DNA from: Bombardia bombarda | Lineage: Eukaryota > Ascomycota > Sordariomycetes > Sordariales > Lasiosphaeriaceae | DNA length: 64,000 nt | Direction: 5' to 3' | NCBI GenBank assembly: GCA_030512295.1 | Contig: JAULSR010000001.1 | Span: 6,967,001-7,031,000, forward strand | Shown here: positions 1-11,422 of the stretch, one piece after another | How the letters are laid out: every line of letters begins with the position of its first letter | How positions within the stretch are numbered: position 1 is the first letter of the stretch | Made by a program: the position numbers and the translations under genes | The notes under the pieces: model-generated | Databases searched by the model: none | Told to the model about the DNA's origin: nothing | Seen by the model: the letters and a program-made list of their open reading frames with translations, nothing else

Positions 1-1322
1 CTGACTTGGGATCCGCACCGGGCGGTCATAGGCGAGGCCCACTGTTATCTCCTCTCGGAGATAATTCCAGAAGCCTGCCTGCGCAAGACCCCAAGCTGAT
101 AAGTCAATGTGGATGGTGGTCGAGAAAGAATAGGCGCCAAGAAGGTGACATTGAGGACTCTGCATGCTCTCTGCATACGTATTGTCGACAAAACGAGTTA
201 GTCGGATACGGAACGGGGTGGGAATGGACGAGAGGGCGCATATCGCGATCGCAGGCAGGACGGGACCAGGGGTTGTAGGAGCTGTGGGTCTCTTACCGCT
301 CAATATCTCGTATGACCGAAGAAGGCAAGAAGCTGCCAGAAATTCACCGGAAAAGCCGGTTGACGAGGGACCTGGACTGCTCATGCCGAGAGCACGAAGT
401 AGGTCTTTGATACATGCACTGTAGAAGGAGAGAGCGACGTTCTGGACTGAAGCGTCGGTCACCCTTGACCAGTGACAGGCAGAGAAGGCGATGATGGCTC
501 GAAACAAGACGGGTAAATCCGAGTCCAGTGCGCGGATAGCCACGACATTGCCAAATGTATTGTTGGCGTCGTTCAAGTCGTACCAGGGTGCCAGTACCAC
601 GATGTAGTGGGAAAAGAGGTGAGCGACGGTTGGGTGTGTCAGTGCGTCGCGTGGAGGTTGCTGGGCTAGTTCGGCGGCCTCCAAAGACCCGTGATGGTGG
701 TGGCCATCGTGGCCATTGCCAACTGAAGGTGAAGGCTCGGAGCGTGGGCGCTTGGCACCAGGACCCTTGGGGGCGTCAGGCTTGTCGTCTCGGGGTGGAG
801 AAGAAGTCGGCAGTGGGACTGCATATATGACAAGGTGTCAGCACATGATTGTTTCAGGGATCAATCTAATCATCAGGGTGCGGATGCAAGACGGGAGAAG
901 GAACTAGGAAGTGAGCCTACGGCTATGTGACGTTGGCGACAGGTTGGTTTGGACCAGAAAGCGGTAGTCGACTGTTGGCTGTTCACACCGCACTTGCACC
1001 TTGACGCAGTTTCCACATGTAGGGGTCACGCCGTCGCCTATGAGATTTGTGAGAGAGCACCACTGTGGTGAGCCATCATGTCCTTGTCTTCAAACTGTCA
1101 AGTATTGACCGAGATCGGAAACACGGGCTTCTTACATTTCACCTTGCGGCGCCTGCACGTGTCGCTTTGTCGTGTTTGTTAGCACATCTATCTCTCTTGA
1201 ATATCAAAGACGGGAACCGAGACAAGGCAGGTGGATGGATACCATGCTAGCACGGGGAGGATTCCACTTTGGTCAGCACACAGTTGGAGCTTGGAAGGCC
1301 GCGGGAGTGAGACATCAGACAT
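1..1322 (-). CDS. Zn2Cys6 fungal-specific transcription factor, C-terminus cut by window edge
   Basis: Nuclear DNA-binding regulator; its target genes are unknown. Exons on the minus strand: 1322-1243, 1164-1136, 1037-921, 818-297 and 170-1 (open at the window edge). All four introns (78, 98, 102, 126 nt) have GT..AG ends and compatible phases. The binuclear zinc cluster is assembled only after splicing: Cys27, 30, 37, 44, 47 and 54, with the basic stretch CRRRKVKC, spread over exons 1-3. A Pro/Ser/His-rich linker follows. Then comes the start of a fungal_trans_2-type regulatory domain (HYIVVLAPWYDLNDANNTFG, LFRAIIAFSACH, and later GFWNYLREEIT). That order is usual for ARCA-like factors. The ATG at 1322 is chosen because it opens exon 1 in phase with the cluster. 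No pathway can be assigned; the nearest gene is a hexose-type transporter, which is only weak context. Confidence 0.88.
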
Positions 1323-2643
1323 GAGACGCGTCAGGAAGGGTCTTTGGAGCTACCCACTATTCGGATTCTTCCTCGCCATTGCTGTGGATAAGTTGTGAGT
1401 TTGCTACTTTGATTCCAGTACCTGGCTTTCGCGGGGTGTCGTCGGTAACCGTTCTCGAGAGCAGTGGTAGGTGAGGCGCAAAAGTCCACGATCCTCTGAG
1501 GTTTGATTGATTAATCACCTGACCAGTACCAAACCTTCCTGGTTCATACCTATCGCAGCGGTAGGGGAGGGGAGCATAAGCTTAAACCTCCCCTGTCAGG
1601 TGGTGTCATGCACGACTGAAAGCACGGATGCCTGCTGGCTGTTCCTTTGACAGGCCGCTTGCATATCCCTATCGCGCACAGACCTCATTCGCAACTAGGT
1701 ATGTCCAGGCGTGACTGCACTTCGCCCCACTGATTACACCCGACCTGACTTCCTGATTATTTTATTACCCATGTCCCGTAAAGGAGCAGTAATCAGTATT
1801 GATCCACAATTTGCCACTCGGTCTGATAATCAATTGCTTTATGGGTTGATGTGCCAGGAGCAAAGGAAATCAATAATCGGGCTACATTCCCTGCATTAAA
1901 TGGCTATCCAACTGCATGATGGAAGGATGGTGGTATTCCCCTGTTGCCGAGATACAGGAAGCCCCGACTTTCCGACGGCATTTCCGAGGGATCCTGTTGG
2001 AATGACAAGGTCATTCGTACTAGTCACTATAGTAACAGTAGAGAACGGGTTGGTTGGGGGTTGTTGTTGTTGTATTGATCTGCCTGTCTATGTAAAAGGA
2101 TCACGAACTACGGGGACAGGAAGTGGGTGGTGTTTGGAGGGGTTCCTGGGACACGTGACCAATCCCCACTGTTTTTGCATCCTGTCGACCAATCACAGCC
2201 GTCACAGCCTGACGGCTGTATGCCTCTGATTGATCGTAAATCCGACAGATCCCAAATCCATTTGCCTCTATCCGTTGCGGATTTAACGCGCAGATGCCGA
2301 GGGCGGTCAAAACTGTAATACATCCGTAAATGATGGCACAACTTTACATGGTCCCATCCCCAAATTTTAGAGCAGGTACCGAGACAAGTATTCATACTGT
2401 GCTTCAAATCAACCATGATCATTAATCGCTCGGTATACCACAAATGGGCTTGGAACCCGTTTGATCGTCCGTTAAGTCTAATTTTAAGCTTATTTTGGCA
2501 AGCCCGGTAGGACCTCTTTTTTCCTCTTTCCTGTGAATCATGAGACCACCGCATGTACCAGACCTGGGCATCAGCAACTTTCTCTGCCTGATATGTCTTT
2601 GCTTTAAAATCCCCTCGGTGTTACAAACCCGTAACACTTCAAC
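1323..2643. other. Intergenic region, no gene seen
   Basis: This is the upstream region of the minus-strand transcription factor and the downstream region of the minus-strand transporter. Open frames here are short, overlap each other and lack coding-like sequence. No tRNA, transposon end or long repeat was seen. Confidence 0.5.
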
Positions 2644-4282
2644 TCAACTACTTTTCTCATCATCTGAGCTCTTTGTTTGCAGTCGTTTGCTGTACAGTGA
2701 GTCAATCTCCTCCAGGGTGCGCCCCTGTGAGTCGATGACGAAAAGCTGCACCATCAACGCCATGGCCAAGCAACAGCCGCTGAACACATATCCATAGAAG
2801 TAATGGATACGGGCCGTGATTGCCGGCGTGAAGAAGGCAAGAAGAAAACTCCACATCCAGTAAACGGCGGTGGCCATGGACGCACTTGTGGCGCGGGTAT
2901 GGGCCGGACAGACCAGTGTTGCCTCGCCCCAGGATATGGGACCCCAGGTGCTGGCAAACCCAGCGATGAACAGAGCCGTGGCCGCAATAAGCAGGGCACT
3001 GGCGCCCGGTGTGTTGCTGGGTGTTTCCTGGTCCAACCAGAACTGGCCAGCAGAGGCATAGATGATGAACCAGATGGCCATCCACAAAGCGCCGAACACA
3101 AGACATCTCTTTCGGCTGAGCTTCTGCGCAAAGTAAAGCCCGGGGACGGTGCAGACGACGTTGACCACGCCAAGGATGACCTGGGTGATGTAGCTGTTGG
3201 AGATTCCCGTGGCCGCAAAGATGGTGGTTCCGTAGTAGAAAAAGAAGTTCGCTCCCGTGAGCTGTTGGAAAGACAGGATGCCCGTTGCCAGTAGGGTGCG
3301 GACAATAACCTCCCTGCTGCGGAAGGCATGCCACCAGGGTACCGACTTGTGCATCTGCTCGACGCGTAGCCTGTCTTCCATCTCGTTCATCTCACGCAAA
3401 AGGATGGGGTGATTCTCTTGGACGCGCATGAGACCAGCCATGATGGTTCTGGCTTTGTCGCGCTGACCGATGCCGAACAGGTACTTGGGGCTTTCTGGTA
3501 CAAACAGCAGGCCGAGCAGCAGCGCGCCAACCCATAAGAAGTCAAGACCTATGGTGATTCGCCATGAAGCTGAGGACTGAATGGTCTCTGTGCCGAGATT
3601 GACGAGAGATGCGAGACAGATGCCCATTGTGACGGCCATTTGATAGCCTCTGGACGTAATATCAGCGAAGCGGTTAGTGATTACAAGAACTGACCACTTA
3701 CGAAACGACCAATCCTCGAGCGTTGGTCGGTGAGGTTTCGCTGGTAGCCAGAGGAACGAGAATCGAGAGAGCTCCAACGCCCAATCCACCAGTCCAACGG
3801 CCTAACGCCACTTGGTACCAGTGGTCGCGAGAAGAAATCTGCACAATTACGCCGACCATGTAAACGAGACAAGCAATGGCAGTGGGCAACTTGCGCCCGA
3901 GTCGATCAGCAACTGGGCCAGCCACCAGGGCCCCCAGGAGGTTACCAATGCTCAACTGGCAATCATCGCGTCAGTTTGATCAAATAACGTTGGAGTAGGG
4001 GATGGGTTTTCCTACCAATCCCACAATCAAGCCTGAACGAGTGCTGGAGAAGAAGTATTTTCCAGTCACATCGTCGAAAGTGCCAAATGCCTGCTTGAAG
4101 TTTTCCATCTCAAGGAAGCCCGAGATCTGGCCTGCAACTCGTGTCACTCTTCTGACTGGTCTTGGGGAAATGGGCATAGATAGGTATCTACCTGTATCAT
4201 AGCCATAAAGAAACCCACCCAGCGAGTATGTGATGCCCATGCATACTACACGCCGGTTCATGAACGATGGCACTTCGTCCAT
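2644..4282 (-). CDS. MFS hexose/monosaccharide transporter (sugar porter family)
   Basis: Plasma-membrane sugar uptake carrier of the major facilitator superfamily. Exons: 4282-4192, 4131-4016, 3955-3702, 3649-2644, giving 488 aa, normal for the family. Introns of 60, 60 and 52 nt fit phase. Signatures seen: GYDTG in the first membrane segment, ADRLGRK loop after TM2, PESPKYL after TM6, QQLTGANFFFYYG in TM7 (the family's QQxxGxN sugar-site motif) and a GRTLEEID-like C-terminal PETKG counterpart. The order matches the HXT/RCO-3 group, but the sugar cannot be told from sequence. The ATG at 4282 (MDEVPSFMNRR) is used because the longer open frame upstream begins only at a non-ATG codon. It lies head-to-head with a hypothetical gene at 5267, with about 1 kb between. 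Confidence 0.93.
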
Positions 4283-5266
4283 TTCTGTTTCGGGTAAGGT
4301 AGGAAGGTTCAGAAAACTCAATAGTGACGAAAACAAAAATCGTAGTCGTCTCCGGTTTGTTAATCTACTAGACGTAGGGCTATTTTCGCTGTCGATGGGA
4401 AGAGGAAGAAGATTTTCTTCACCAAACCTTCAGGAACAACAGCTATGACAAAGAGGTCTCGTACGATCACTTGACATTATCGGTCATTATTTGGTACTAG
4501 GTGACCACACGGGCTCAGCATCATCCGTATTCCCTCACTCCATACCGAGGTCAACCGTCAAGCTGTCGGCTCAGGGGTGGGCTCAGGGGTGGGCTCAGGG
4601 GCATATGTTGACATATAAGTAGGCCCTAGCACAGAATGGGTTAGATTCCCGAGGTGATCAAGCTGGAAATGATTGTAAGAATTTCTCATGCGAGCCGTGC
4701 AGGCCGCCCTGCAGACCGTGCAGACCTAGCGGACTTTCCTGCTTGGGTGGCTCGGTGGCTCAGGGTATGCAGCGGGCTTTCTAAGCCGCACATATAGCGC
4801 TAGCTTGAATAGGGCTAGAATTCCGAGTGTAATAAAGCTGGGGTCCCCGCATTGTGCCAGAACAAGGGAGATTTCCGAGCCATTGATGCGGAGTCACTTG
4901 TTGGGGAAACTTTGACGGTCCTGGAGGTGGTTTGGAGTGATTCTCGTGATCATCTTTGCCAACTTGTCGGGTCTTCCAGGTTTTGCAAACTTGCGGTGGT
5001 TGGCAGAATTAGTAGTAGAATGAGAGTTTTGAATACTTATAAATGACTGATGGGGGCGCAATGAGAATTGAAAGTTTCCTTCGCGCGAGAAAAAAATAAA
5101 GAAGGGACAAAGAATATGGTTCAATGGTTGAAAAATTAGCTAAGCTTGTCCCTGCGGGATAGCAGCGAAACACACGCACCAGAGTCAAACAAACGAATAA
5201 CCAAACCCGTCCAGCACTACCAATACCCGTACGTACCAACAATCAGCACACACCCGATCATTCGTC
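4283..5266. promoter_or_regulatory. Divergent upstream region between transporter and hypothetical gene
   Basis: About 980 bp separate the transporter start (-) from the next gene (+), so both promoters should be here. The region holds a 12-bp tandem repeat at 4568-4601. It also holds an imperfectly repeated block: around 4610-4665 and 4787-4840 both carry an ACATATA start, a TAGAATTCCGAG-like core and an AAGCTGG end. No consensus operator was recognised. Confidence 0.4.
4568..4601. repeat. 12-bp tandem repeat, just under three copies
   Basis: The unit GGCTCAGGGGTG occurs at 4568, 4580 and 4592 with no mismatch, the last copy being two bases short. A single related GGCTCAGGG lies at about 4758. 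It sits in the divergent promoter region. Confidence 0.85.
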
Positions 5267-6572
5267 ATGTCGGTCGGTCTTTGCAACTGGGCATCCCTGC
5301 CACCGTCGTCGTCGTCGAGCTGTCAAACAGCTGCATGGTTTGACCTCAGAATCGGGCGGCGGCCTGCTCCGGTCCCCGCCCACCTCACCAAGATCGTGTA
5401 CATCCCGCGCCACGACAGCAACACATACCACCTCCCTCTGTACGAAGCCGGCGACCTTTACCGCAACGCTGTCGGCGACTCTCCTATCGGCTCCACGCTG
5501 TATGCAGTTAAGTTGGGCATGGCAGAGAAGCCGCGTGATAACACCCTCTGTCACCGTGTCGTCTACCTCAGCGACATGTACAGTGCCATCGTCCAGGACC
5601 AAGACCAAGACCAAGACGGGAGCGGCAGCGGCTGCAGGAGCGTGGGAATCATTCGTCTGCAGAAACGAGAATTGGGCAATCGCGGTGTGGAAACCCGACT
5701 CTCGGGGTTAAGTCTCCCCTCCCTGCTTCACTGAAACACCCCTGTATTTCTGGTTATTGGTTGCCTGGCTGCTAACGCTAACGCTGCTTGCGATACCCAA
5801 CAGCAGCAGCACGACAACACCGACCACCACCACCACACAGTGCGAGAAGGACGACGACGATCGAGATGAGCCACAGCGCTCACGACCCATGCTCATCGAG
5901 TCGCGTACTGCCGCGGGATTTACAAGCACTATCAGAATGGAGACCTCCTTTCCCATTCCGCCGACGATCTGGGGCAGCGACACGATCCATCACCCATACT
6001 TCACTCTGCGCGGAATCAGCACTAACTCTCACACTCCCACTCCCACGTCGCCCGGTAACAACAATGGCGAAGGGATCTACTTCCTTCCTCCGAGACTCGA
6101 ATGGCAGATCCACCCCATCGCCGATGGGCCGCTGCGCTACACCCTGGTAGACCCAAGTAGGGACGAGCAGCACAACAACAGCAAGCATGACGTGGCGACC
6201 GACGAGAAACGAGTATGGGCCATCTACCACGATATGGGGTGGGGAAAGTCGCTGTGGCAGGGGTGCAGCGAGGGCATGCTGCTGTTGCCGGAACGGCGGA
6301 ATGGCGACATGGAGAAGGAGAATTGGAAGAAGAAAGAAGCTGACGACTTGTTGGAGGGCATTATCGTGACCAGCCTCTTGGGTGTCCTTCGCCAAGTGCG
6401 AATGCTGCAAGGGGCCACTGCCACCACGCCAACCTCAACATCAACCTCATCAGCGACGGCGGCGGCGGCGGCGGCGGGCGCCAATTCTGATGCCAATAGC
6501 TGGTCGCGGAAGCACGTCAAGAACCGGAGCAAACTCTGGCATCGCGTCATGACCATGTTACATGGACACTAA
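5267..6572 (+). CDS. Hypothetical protein with low-complexity tracts
   Basis: Function not recognised. Two exons, 5267-5706 and 5804-6572, give 402 aa. The 97-nt intron has a GTTAAGT donor, a doubled GCTAAC branch-point sequence and a CCCAACAG acceptor, and it joins the two open frames in phase. The N-terminal half has an IVYIPRHDSNTYHLPLYEAG stretch. The C-terminal half contains YFLPPRLEWQIHPI, LRYTLVD and a possible helix around LLEGIIVTSLLGVLRQVRML. Repeats inside the coding sequence give (QD)4GSGSG, a Thr run, a Ser/Thr run and an Ala run of about seven near residue 365; all are sites prone to length change. There is no signal peptide and no clear membrane segment. Coding-like composition on both sides of the intron supports a real gene. 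Confidence 0.68.
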
Positions 6573-8604
6573 TCTTTTTTTCCCTAGGTCAGTTGGTCAA
6601 TTCCCAGTGGTTCAAAATAAGATTGAGAGAGGGAAGTAAAGTTGCGCGCGCGGCTCTCCGCGGATAGGTATGGGACCCACACTCAATGGTACTCGGCGGC
6701 AGCACTGGATGGCACTGGACAGCGGTACTTGCATATCAAATGCAGTTGCTGCAGTTGGTGCTGTGGCGATGATGGTAGTGGTGGTGGTCATCCGCCATAT
6801 GCCGTCTTACTCGCAGGTACTAGCTGATGCACATCACTCTTTATTAGTCTTCACTATTAGCTCGTGTTATTTTATGCCCAAGTTAGTAAACGGTTATTCT
6901 TTTGAGATTGATGTTCCACTTATCCTGGCTGTGACAGAATTGTAATCGTCGTCGAACGCCGACGTCGGTGGCTGAACGCAGTCGTTGGTTGTTTCATGGG
7001 AGGTTTCCCTGGACCACCCCTCGTCATCGCAACTGCTCATCTCGTACGTCGAATCTGGTGCCATTAATGATGATAGTCGATGTCACTGTCATTTAATGTG
7101 CACTGATGGGATAGAGTTGTCTTGATACATCTTCATCAGATAGGATGTTAGACAGTCTACCTCGTAACATTGCTATAAATTATATGCAATCCCGGGATGT
7201 CTACATCGGCTACAACAGTCAATCAGGTCTCTGTACAATAAAGTACCTGATTGTATGGGTACATTCCATCATATTCCTTACTTCGGTCCTGATGTCTTTC
7301 TCGAATACTAGGTCTTGACAGATGAGTACCAATCTCTCATCATCTCATGTTGGCCAGACAAAAAAGGGAGAGAATGTTGCACTGACCTGAGATCAGATAT
7401 ATTGACATCGGCAGAAGTATTGTATTTTATTCTGAGCAAAACAGCCGAGATACTCGGTATTCTTGCCTGATTACTGTGATAGTTGTGAGGCATCGCCATA
7501 CAACAACCATCGTGAAAACGTTGAGTGGCGTGATGTTACACACCAACTGCATCACCTCCAGACCTGCAAAAAAGATGACACCCTAAGTTAATGGGAATAA
7601 CAATAAGCAACAAACTCGTTAACCTTTTTCACAACTTGTATCCCGAAAGTTTCCGGAGAATGTTCTCTCAAGATGATGGCGCTTTTTGGAAGCTGAATCA
7701 AGGCACATGGAAAGACGTCAAAGCAGGTTTAAGTAACAAGAGGCTTGGCTGATATTGATGTGGTGGCACAGAGTAACACAAAGGTTTCCGCACTTTCATA
7801 GCCGGTCGAGGATCTTATCAATTTAACAAATTGCGTACATAACCAAGGTGTTATAATGCTCTCTTTCAGAGGGCATTGAACCGTTAAATCTTTTAATTAC
7901 CTTACTAAGCTCAGCTTATAAATACTTATTGATATAAGAAAGAGATTTATGAAAAGGGGACACGTCGACCGTAATGCAAAATGCTCAAAATAGGAACCTA
8001 AGAAAGAGAGATGTCTTGGTGATTTTGAGCAGCAAACACATGTTACACTAAAAAAGAAACAGGCTACCTAATGTTTAGAAGATGAGAACATAATGGGCTG
8101 AATATACCCCCCTTGCGCAGATAAGTACACTACACGAGTCTTGATTCGATAAATTGGACAGCAATCATCGCGATACGACGATAAGACATGATCGTGAAGG
8201 TGAAGCGAGAATGACATTGCAGGAGAAAAGAGAGTTCTTAATGTAAAAGTGAGATCTGAATTGTGATAAGTTCAATCAGAAAAGTACGCAACTGGCTTAA
8301 AAGATATGTATCTGACCAAGATGAATTTAGAGTTTAAAGTTGGACATGAAGACGCTCATACGAGAGTTCAGACTTGAAGTTGAGAAAAACTGAGCTTGAG
8401 AGAGTGGAATGATTAGCGCGCCTCACACCCCACAACAGATTGAATAAAGCTTGATTGAGTCACGTGATAGCGCAACGCAAGTGCACAAGGCCTGCCTGCC
8501 TGCCTGCCCGCTGTTTCTGCTTTCTAGGCGGAGCAGCTCAACCGAGCTACCCTACATCATTTGGCGAATCGCTATCAACTTGGTGTCGGGAAACGCGCAG
8601 AAAA
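6573..8604. other. Intergenic region, AT-richer, no gene seen
   Basis: Two kilobases of comparatively AT-rich sequence follow the hypothetical gene and precede TAF6. Only scattered short open frames occur. No tRNA fold, repeat array or transposon remnant was recognised. The TAF6 promoter presumably occupies its right end. Confidence 0.45.
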
Positions 8605-10065
8605 ATGGCGACGCAAGACGGCCCAAAGCTCCTGTGGAACCAGGACAATGTCAAAGACGTTGCTGAATCAATTGGAATATCGCTTACTGAGGAGCCCCTC
8701 CGTATCCTGACGCAGGATGTTGAGTATCGCATCGGCCAGGTCATCGTCGAGGCCCTGCGCTTCATGCGCGCCGCCAATCGCACCACCCTTACCGTCCAAG
8801 ACGTGGCGCAGGCCCTGAAAGTTCTCGACGTCGAACCGCTTTACGGATACGAGTCCACAAGGCCGCTGCGCTACGGCGAGGCCAGCCTCGGTCCAGGCCA
8901 GCCTCTCTTCTACATCGACGACGAGGAGGTTGACTTTGAGAAGATCATTAACAACCCTCTTCCCAAGGTCCCGCGCGACATGAGCTTCACAGGTGAGCTG
9001 CAGATCACCCACCCCACCCATGTAATAGTCGTATGCTAAGCAACCATTCCGTCTCCAGCCCACTGGCTCGCCGTCGAAGGCGTACAGCCCTCCATCCCCC
9101 AGAACCCCACGACCGTCGACACATTCTCGAAAGAACTCCTCCCCAAGGGCGCCAACGCCAACCCCGCCCTCCACGCCCTCGCAGGCAACGACAACGTCTC
9201 CTTCCGGCCCTCTGTTAAGCACGTCATCAGTAAAGAGTTGATTCTATACTTTGACAAGATCCAAGCCGCCATCCTCGATGAGGACCACGACGAGGAGAAG
9301 ACGCGCCTGCGCGACGCCGCGCTCAACTCGGTCCGCAGCGACCCGGGCCTGCACCAATTGCTGCCCTACTTTGTCCACTTCATCACCAATCAAGTCACCA
9401 ACCGCCTCGACGACTTCTTCGTCCTCCACCAGATGATGCGGCTCACCGAGGCCGTCATCCAAAACACGCAGCTCTTCCTCGACCCCTACGCCAGCGCCCT
9501 GGCCGCCCCCGTGCTCACCTGCCTCATGGCCCGCAAGCTCGGCGGCCCCGAAGACACGGGCACCGACGCGCTGCAGGACCAGTACCGCCTGCGCGAGCTG
9601 GCCGCCAGCCTCTTAGGGACTATCGCTCGCAAATACAGCAAGACCAGCTCCCTGCTGCGCCCTAAGTTGACGCGCACCTGCCTGAAGAACTTCCTCGACC
9701 CGACACGCACCCCCGCCATACTGTTCGGCGCCATCAGCGGGCTGTCGGCCGCTGGCGGGCCCGAGGCCGTCCGCGTGCTCGTCCTCCCCAACATGAAGAG
9801 CGTCGACTCGGCCATCTTGCAGCCGCTGCGGGAGAAGGGCGAGGCCAGCGCGCTCGAGTTCGAGATGCTGGTGGGCGGCATATTAAAGGCCATCCAGACG
9901 CTGACGGAAGGGGTGGTGTTGTCGAATGGCGTCAATGGCGTGGATCTGTCGAGAGAGGGGGAGCAGGTGGTCGAGTTTCTTGGGCCGATCGTCGGGGAGA
10001 GGGTTGCCAGGCTCGGCAAGCACAGCCTGAACAGGGCGGTTCTGGAGGTCAGGCATTTGGAATAA
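8605..10065 (+). CDS. TAF6: Transcription initiation factor TFIID subunit 6 (TAF6), also a SAGA-type subunit
   Basis: TAF6 pairs with TAF9 through a histone fold within TFIID, and in yeast also within SAGA. It acts in the nucleus during RNA polymerase II preinitiation. Exons 8605-8992 and 9059-10065 give 464 aa (yeast Taf6 is about 516). The 66-nt intron has a GTGAGC donor and a CTCCAG acceptor. Residues about 8-75 form the histone fold ([20 protein letters not shown], then a [20 protein letters not shown] helix). A linker with PLYGY follows, then the conserved TAF6 C-terminal HEAT-like domain ([53 protein letters not shown]). The ATG at 8605 is chosen because it starts directly before the histone fold; in-frame sequence upstream is not conserved-looking. 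It is convergent with SDHC. Confidence 0.93.
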
Positions 10066-10617
10066 ACAAGGGTACGGACCTTGACGACGTCAAGAAAGTT
10101 GGAGCATCTTACGAGTAGCGCGGCGTTTGGTGCTATTTCTATTATTACTACAAAAGGATAGGTTGGTGGGCTGGAAATGGTTTGGGTGCCGTTATCATTG
10201 TCACCACCACCACGGGGAGTTGTTTATTTATCGTGCACTTTAGAATACCTTCTAGAGCCAGGGCTCACTGGTAGAGCTAGCTACGGCTTTGTTATCTTTT
10301 ACGGACACGTACTCGTTCAGGATAAAGCGGTTAGTCAATATAATGACATAAGAAAAGTGTATGTTTGGAAAACTCGAATAACCCCTACACCTTCTGTCTG
10401 TCTGTCTGCTATTCCGTCCTGTCTGATTAAAATAAACCAGGAAGGCATGACTTAGTTATCGTGACAATATTCTCTCATCCTCTCGCCTGCTTGCTCTCCT
10501 CTGATGCAAACCGCCCCTTGTCGTCCTCGAACTTATATACTTACCATCTCCCCCCCCCAGTGCATTTGCAATTCCACAGCCAACCCCATTCAACCCAGCC
10601 ATCACAGACCGACTGAC
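10066..10617. other. Convergent 3' region between TAF6 and SDHC
   Basis: About 550 bp between two genes that face each other. It should contain both 3' UTRs and polyadenylation sites. No gene or structured RNA was seen; (TCTG)n occurs near 10394. Confidence 0.45.
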
Positions 10618-11422
10618 TCAAAGGAAGAAAGCAACGTACAGCCCACCGACAATGCTGGCGCCCCACAGATACCAGCCCGTCCTTATGATGTTGGTCCGGC
10701 TGAATCCCTTGCCGAGATCGAACAGGAGATGGCGCACGCCGTTGATGCTGTGGAAGACAAAGGGCCAGGCGATGAAGAACTTGAGGCCGCCCTTGAGGGC
10801 GAGGGGCAGGGCGGCGACGGCGGCGGCGATGGAGGCGCTCTCGAGGTGCCAGCCGATGGCGGGGGCGACGAGGTAGGCGGTGGCGAAGACGTAGAGGCCG
10901 CCGCTGAAGCCGGCGCCCGTGATGCGCTGCCAGGCGGAGCCGCCGAACCACGTCTGCTTCTTGTCGTAGATCTCGAGATGGGGGCTGACGGGGCGCTGGA
11001 GGCGCTGCTTGGCGAGAATGGCGTCGCCGTCGACGGGGGTGAGCTTTTGGGTCGCCACTGGTCTGTTTGGTGGTGGAAATTGTTGTGTTAGTGGATGGGA
11101 ATTGGATGGTGGTGGTGATGGCGAGGGCGGAAGCCGGGGGGGGGGGGGGGGGGGGAGGATTGTTGGTTACCTCGTCTGCATCATCGACATCTGCGACGAC
11201 GCCAGGCCGAGTCTGGCGGCGCTGTTGGCTGTGAAGAAAGCATCGGGCTTGGCGGCAACTGTTTGGTTTTACGACAGCTATTAGCCTTCATGTCGTTCCT
11301 CGGCAAACATGCTCATGTATTTATGCAGCGTCATTTTTGCGGCCGGAAGTTTCGCGGGACATGGGCGATTGGAATTGCCTACCTCGGCGGAGCGCCGTCG
11401 TTCCAAGGCGTTGAGCAATCAT
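10618..11422 (-). CDS. SDH3: Succinate dehydrogenase cytochrome b subunit, mitochondrial (SDHC)
   Basis: Membrane anchor of respiratory complex II in the inner mitochondrial membrane; it helps bind haem b and ubiquinone. Exons 11422-11383, 11258-11171 and 11062-10618 give 190 aa. The first exon is only 40 nt and begins MIAQRLGTTALRR, an amphipathic Arg-rich presequence that fits mitochondrial import. Introns of 124 and 108 nt are in phase. The mature part starts near TQKLTPVDGDAILAKQRLQR, then RPVSPHLEIYDKKQTWFGGS, then a first membrane span and S-x-x-x-R quinone-site region (SAWQRITGAGFS). The haem ligand motif follows (FHSINGVRHLLFDLGKGF), and the last span runs to the C-terminus. Length and motif order are usual for fungal SDHC. 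Intron 2 carries a 20-nt homopolymer. The gene is convergent with TAF6. Confidence 0.94.
11136..11155. repeat. G20 homopolymer inside SDHC intron 2
   Basis: Twenty uninterrupted G on the plus strand. SDHC is transcribed from the minus strand, so the pre-mRNA carries a run of 20 C within the 108-nt intron. Confidence 0.9.

Noticed and set aside
6573..8604. AT-rich stretch considered as a RIP-mutated transposon
   Set aside because: No inverted or direct terminal repeats and no stop-riddled transposase or reverse-transcriptase frame could be read.
10504..11091. 195-codon plus-strand frame of Gly/Ala/Glu repeats
   Set aside because: It is antisense to the well-supported SDHC exon 3.
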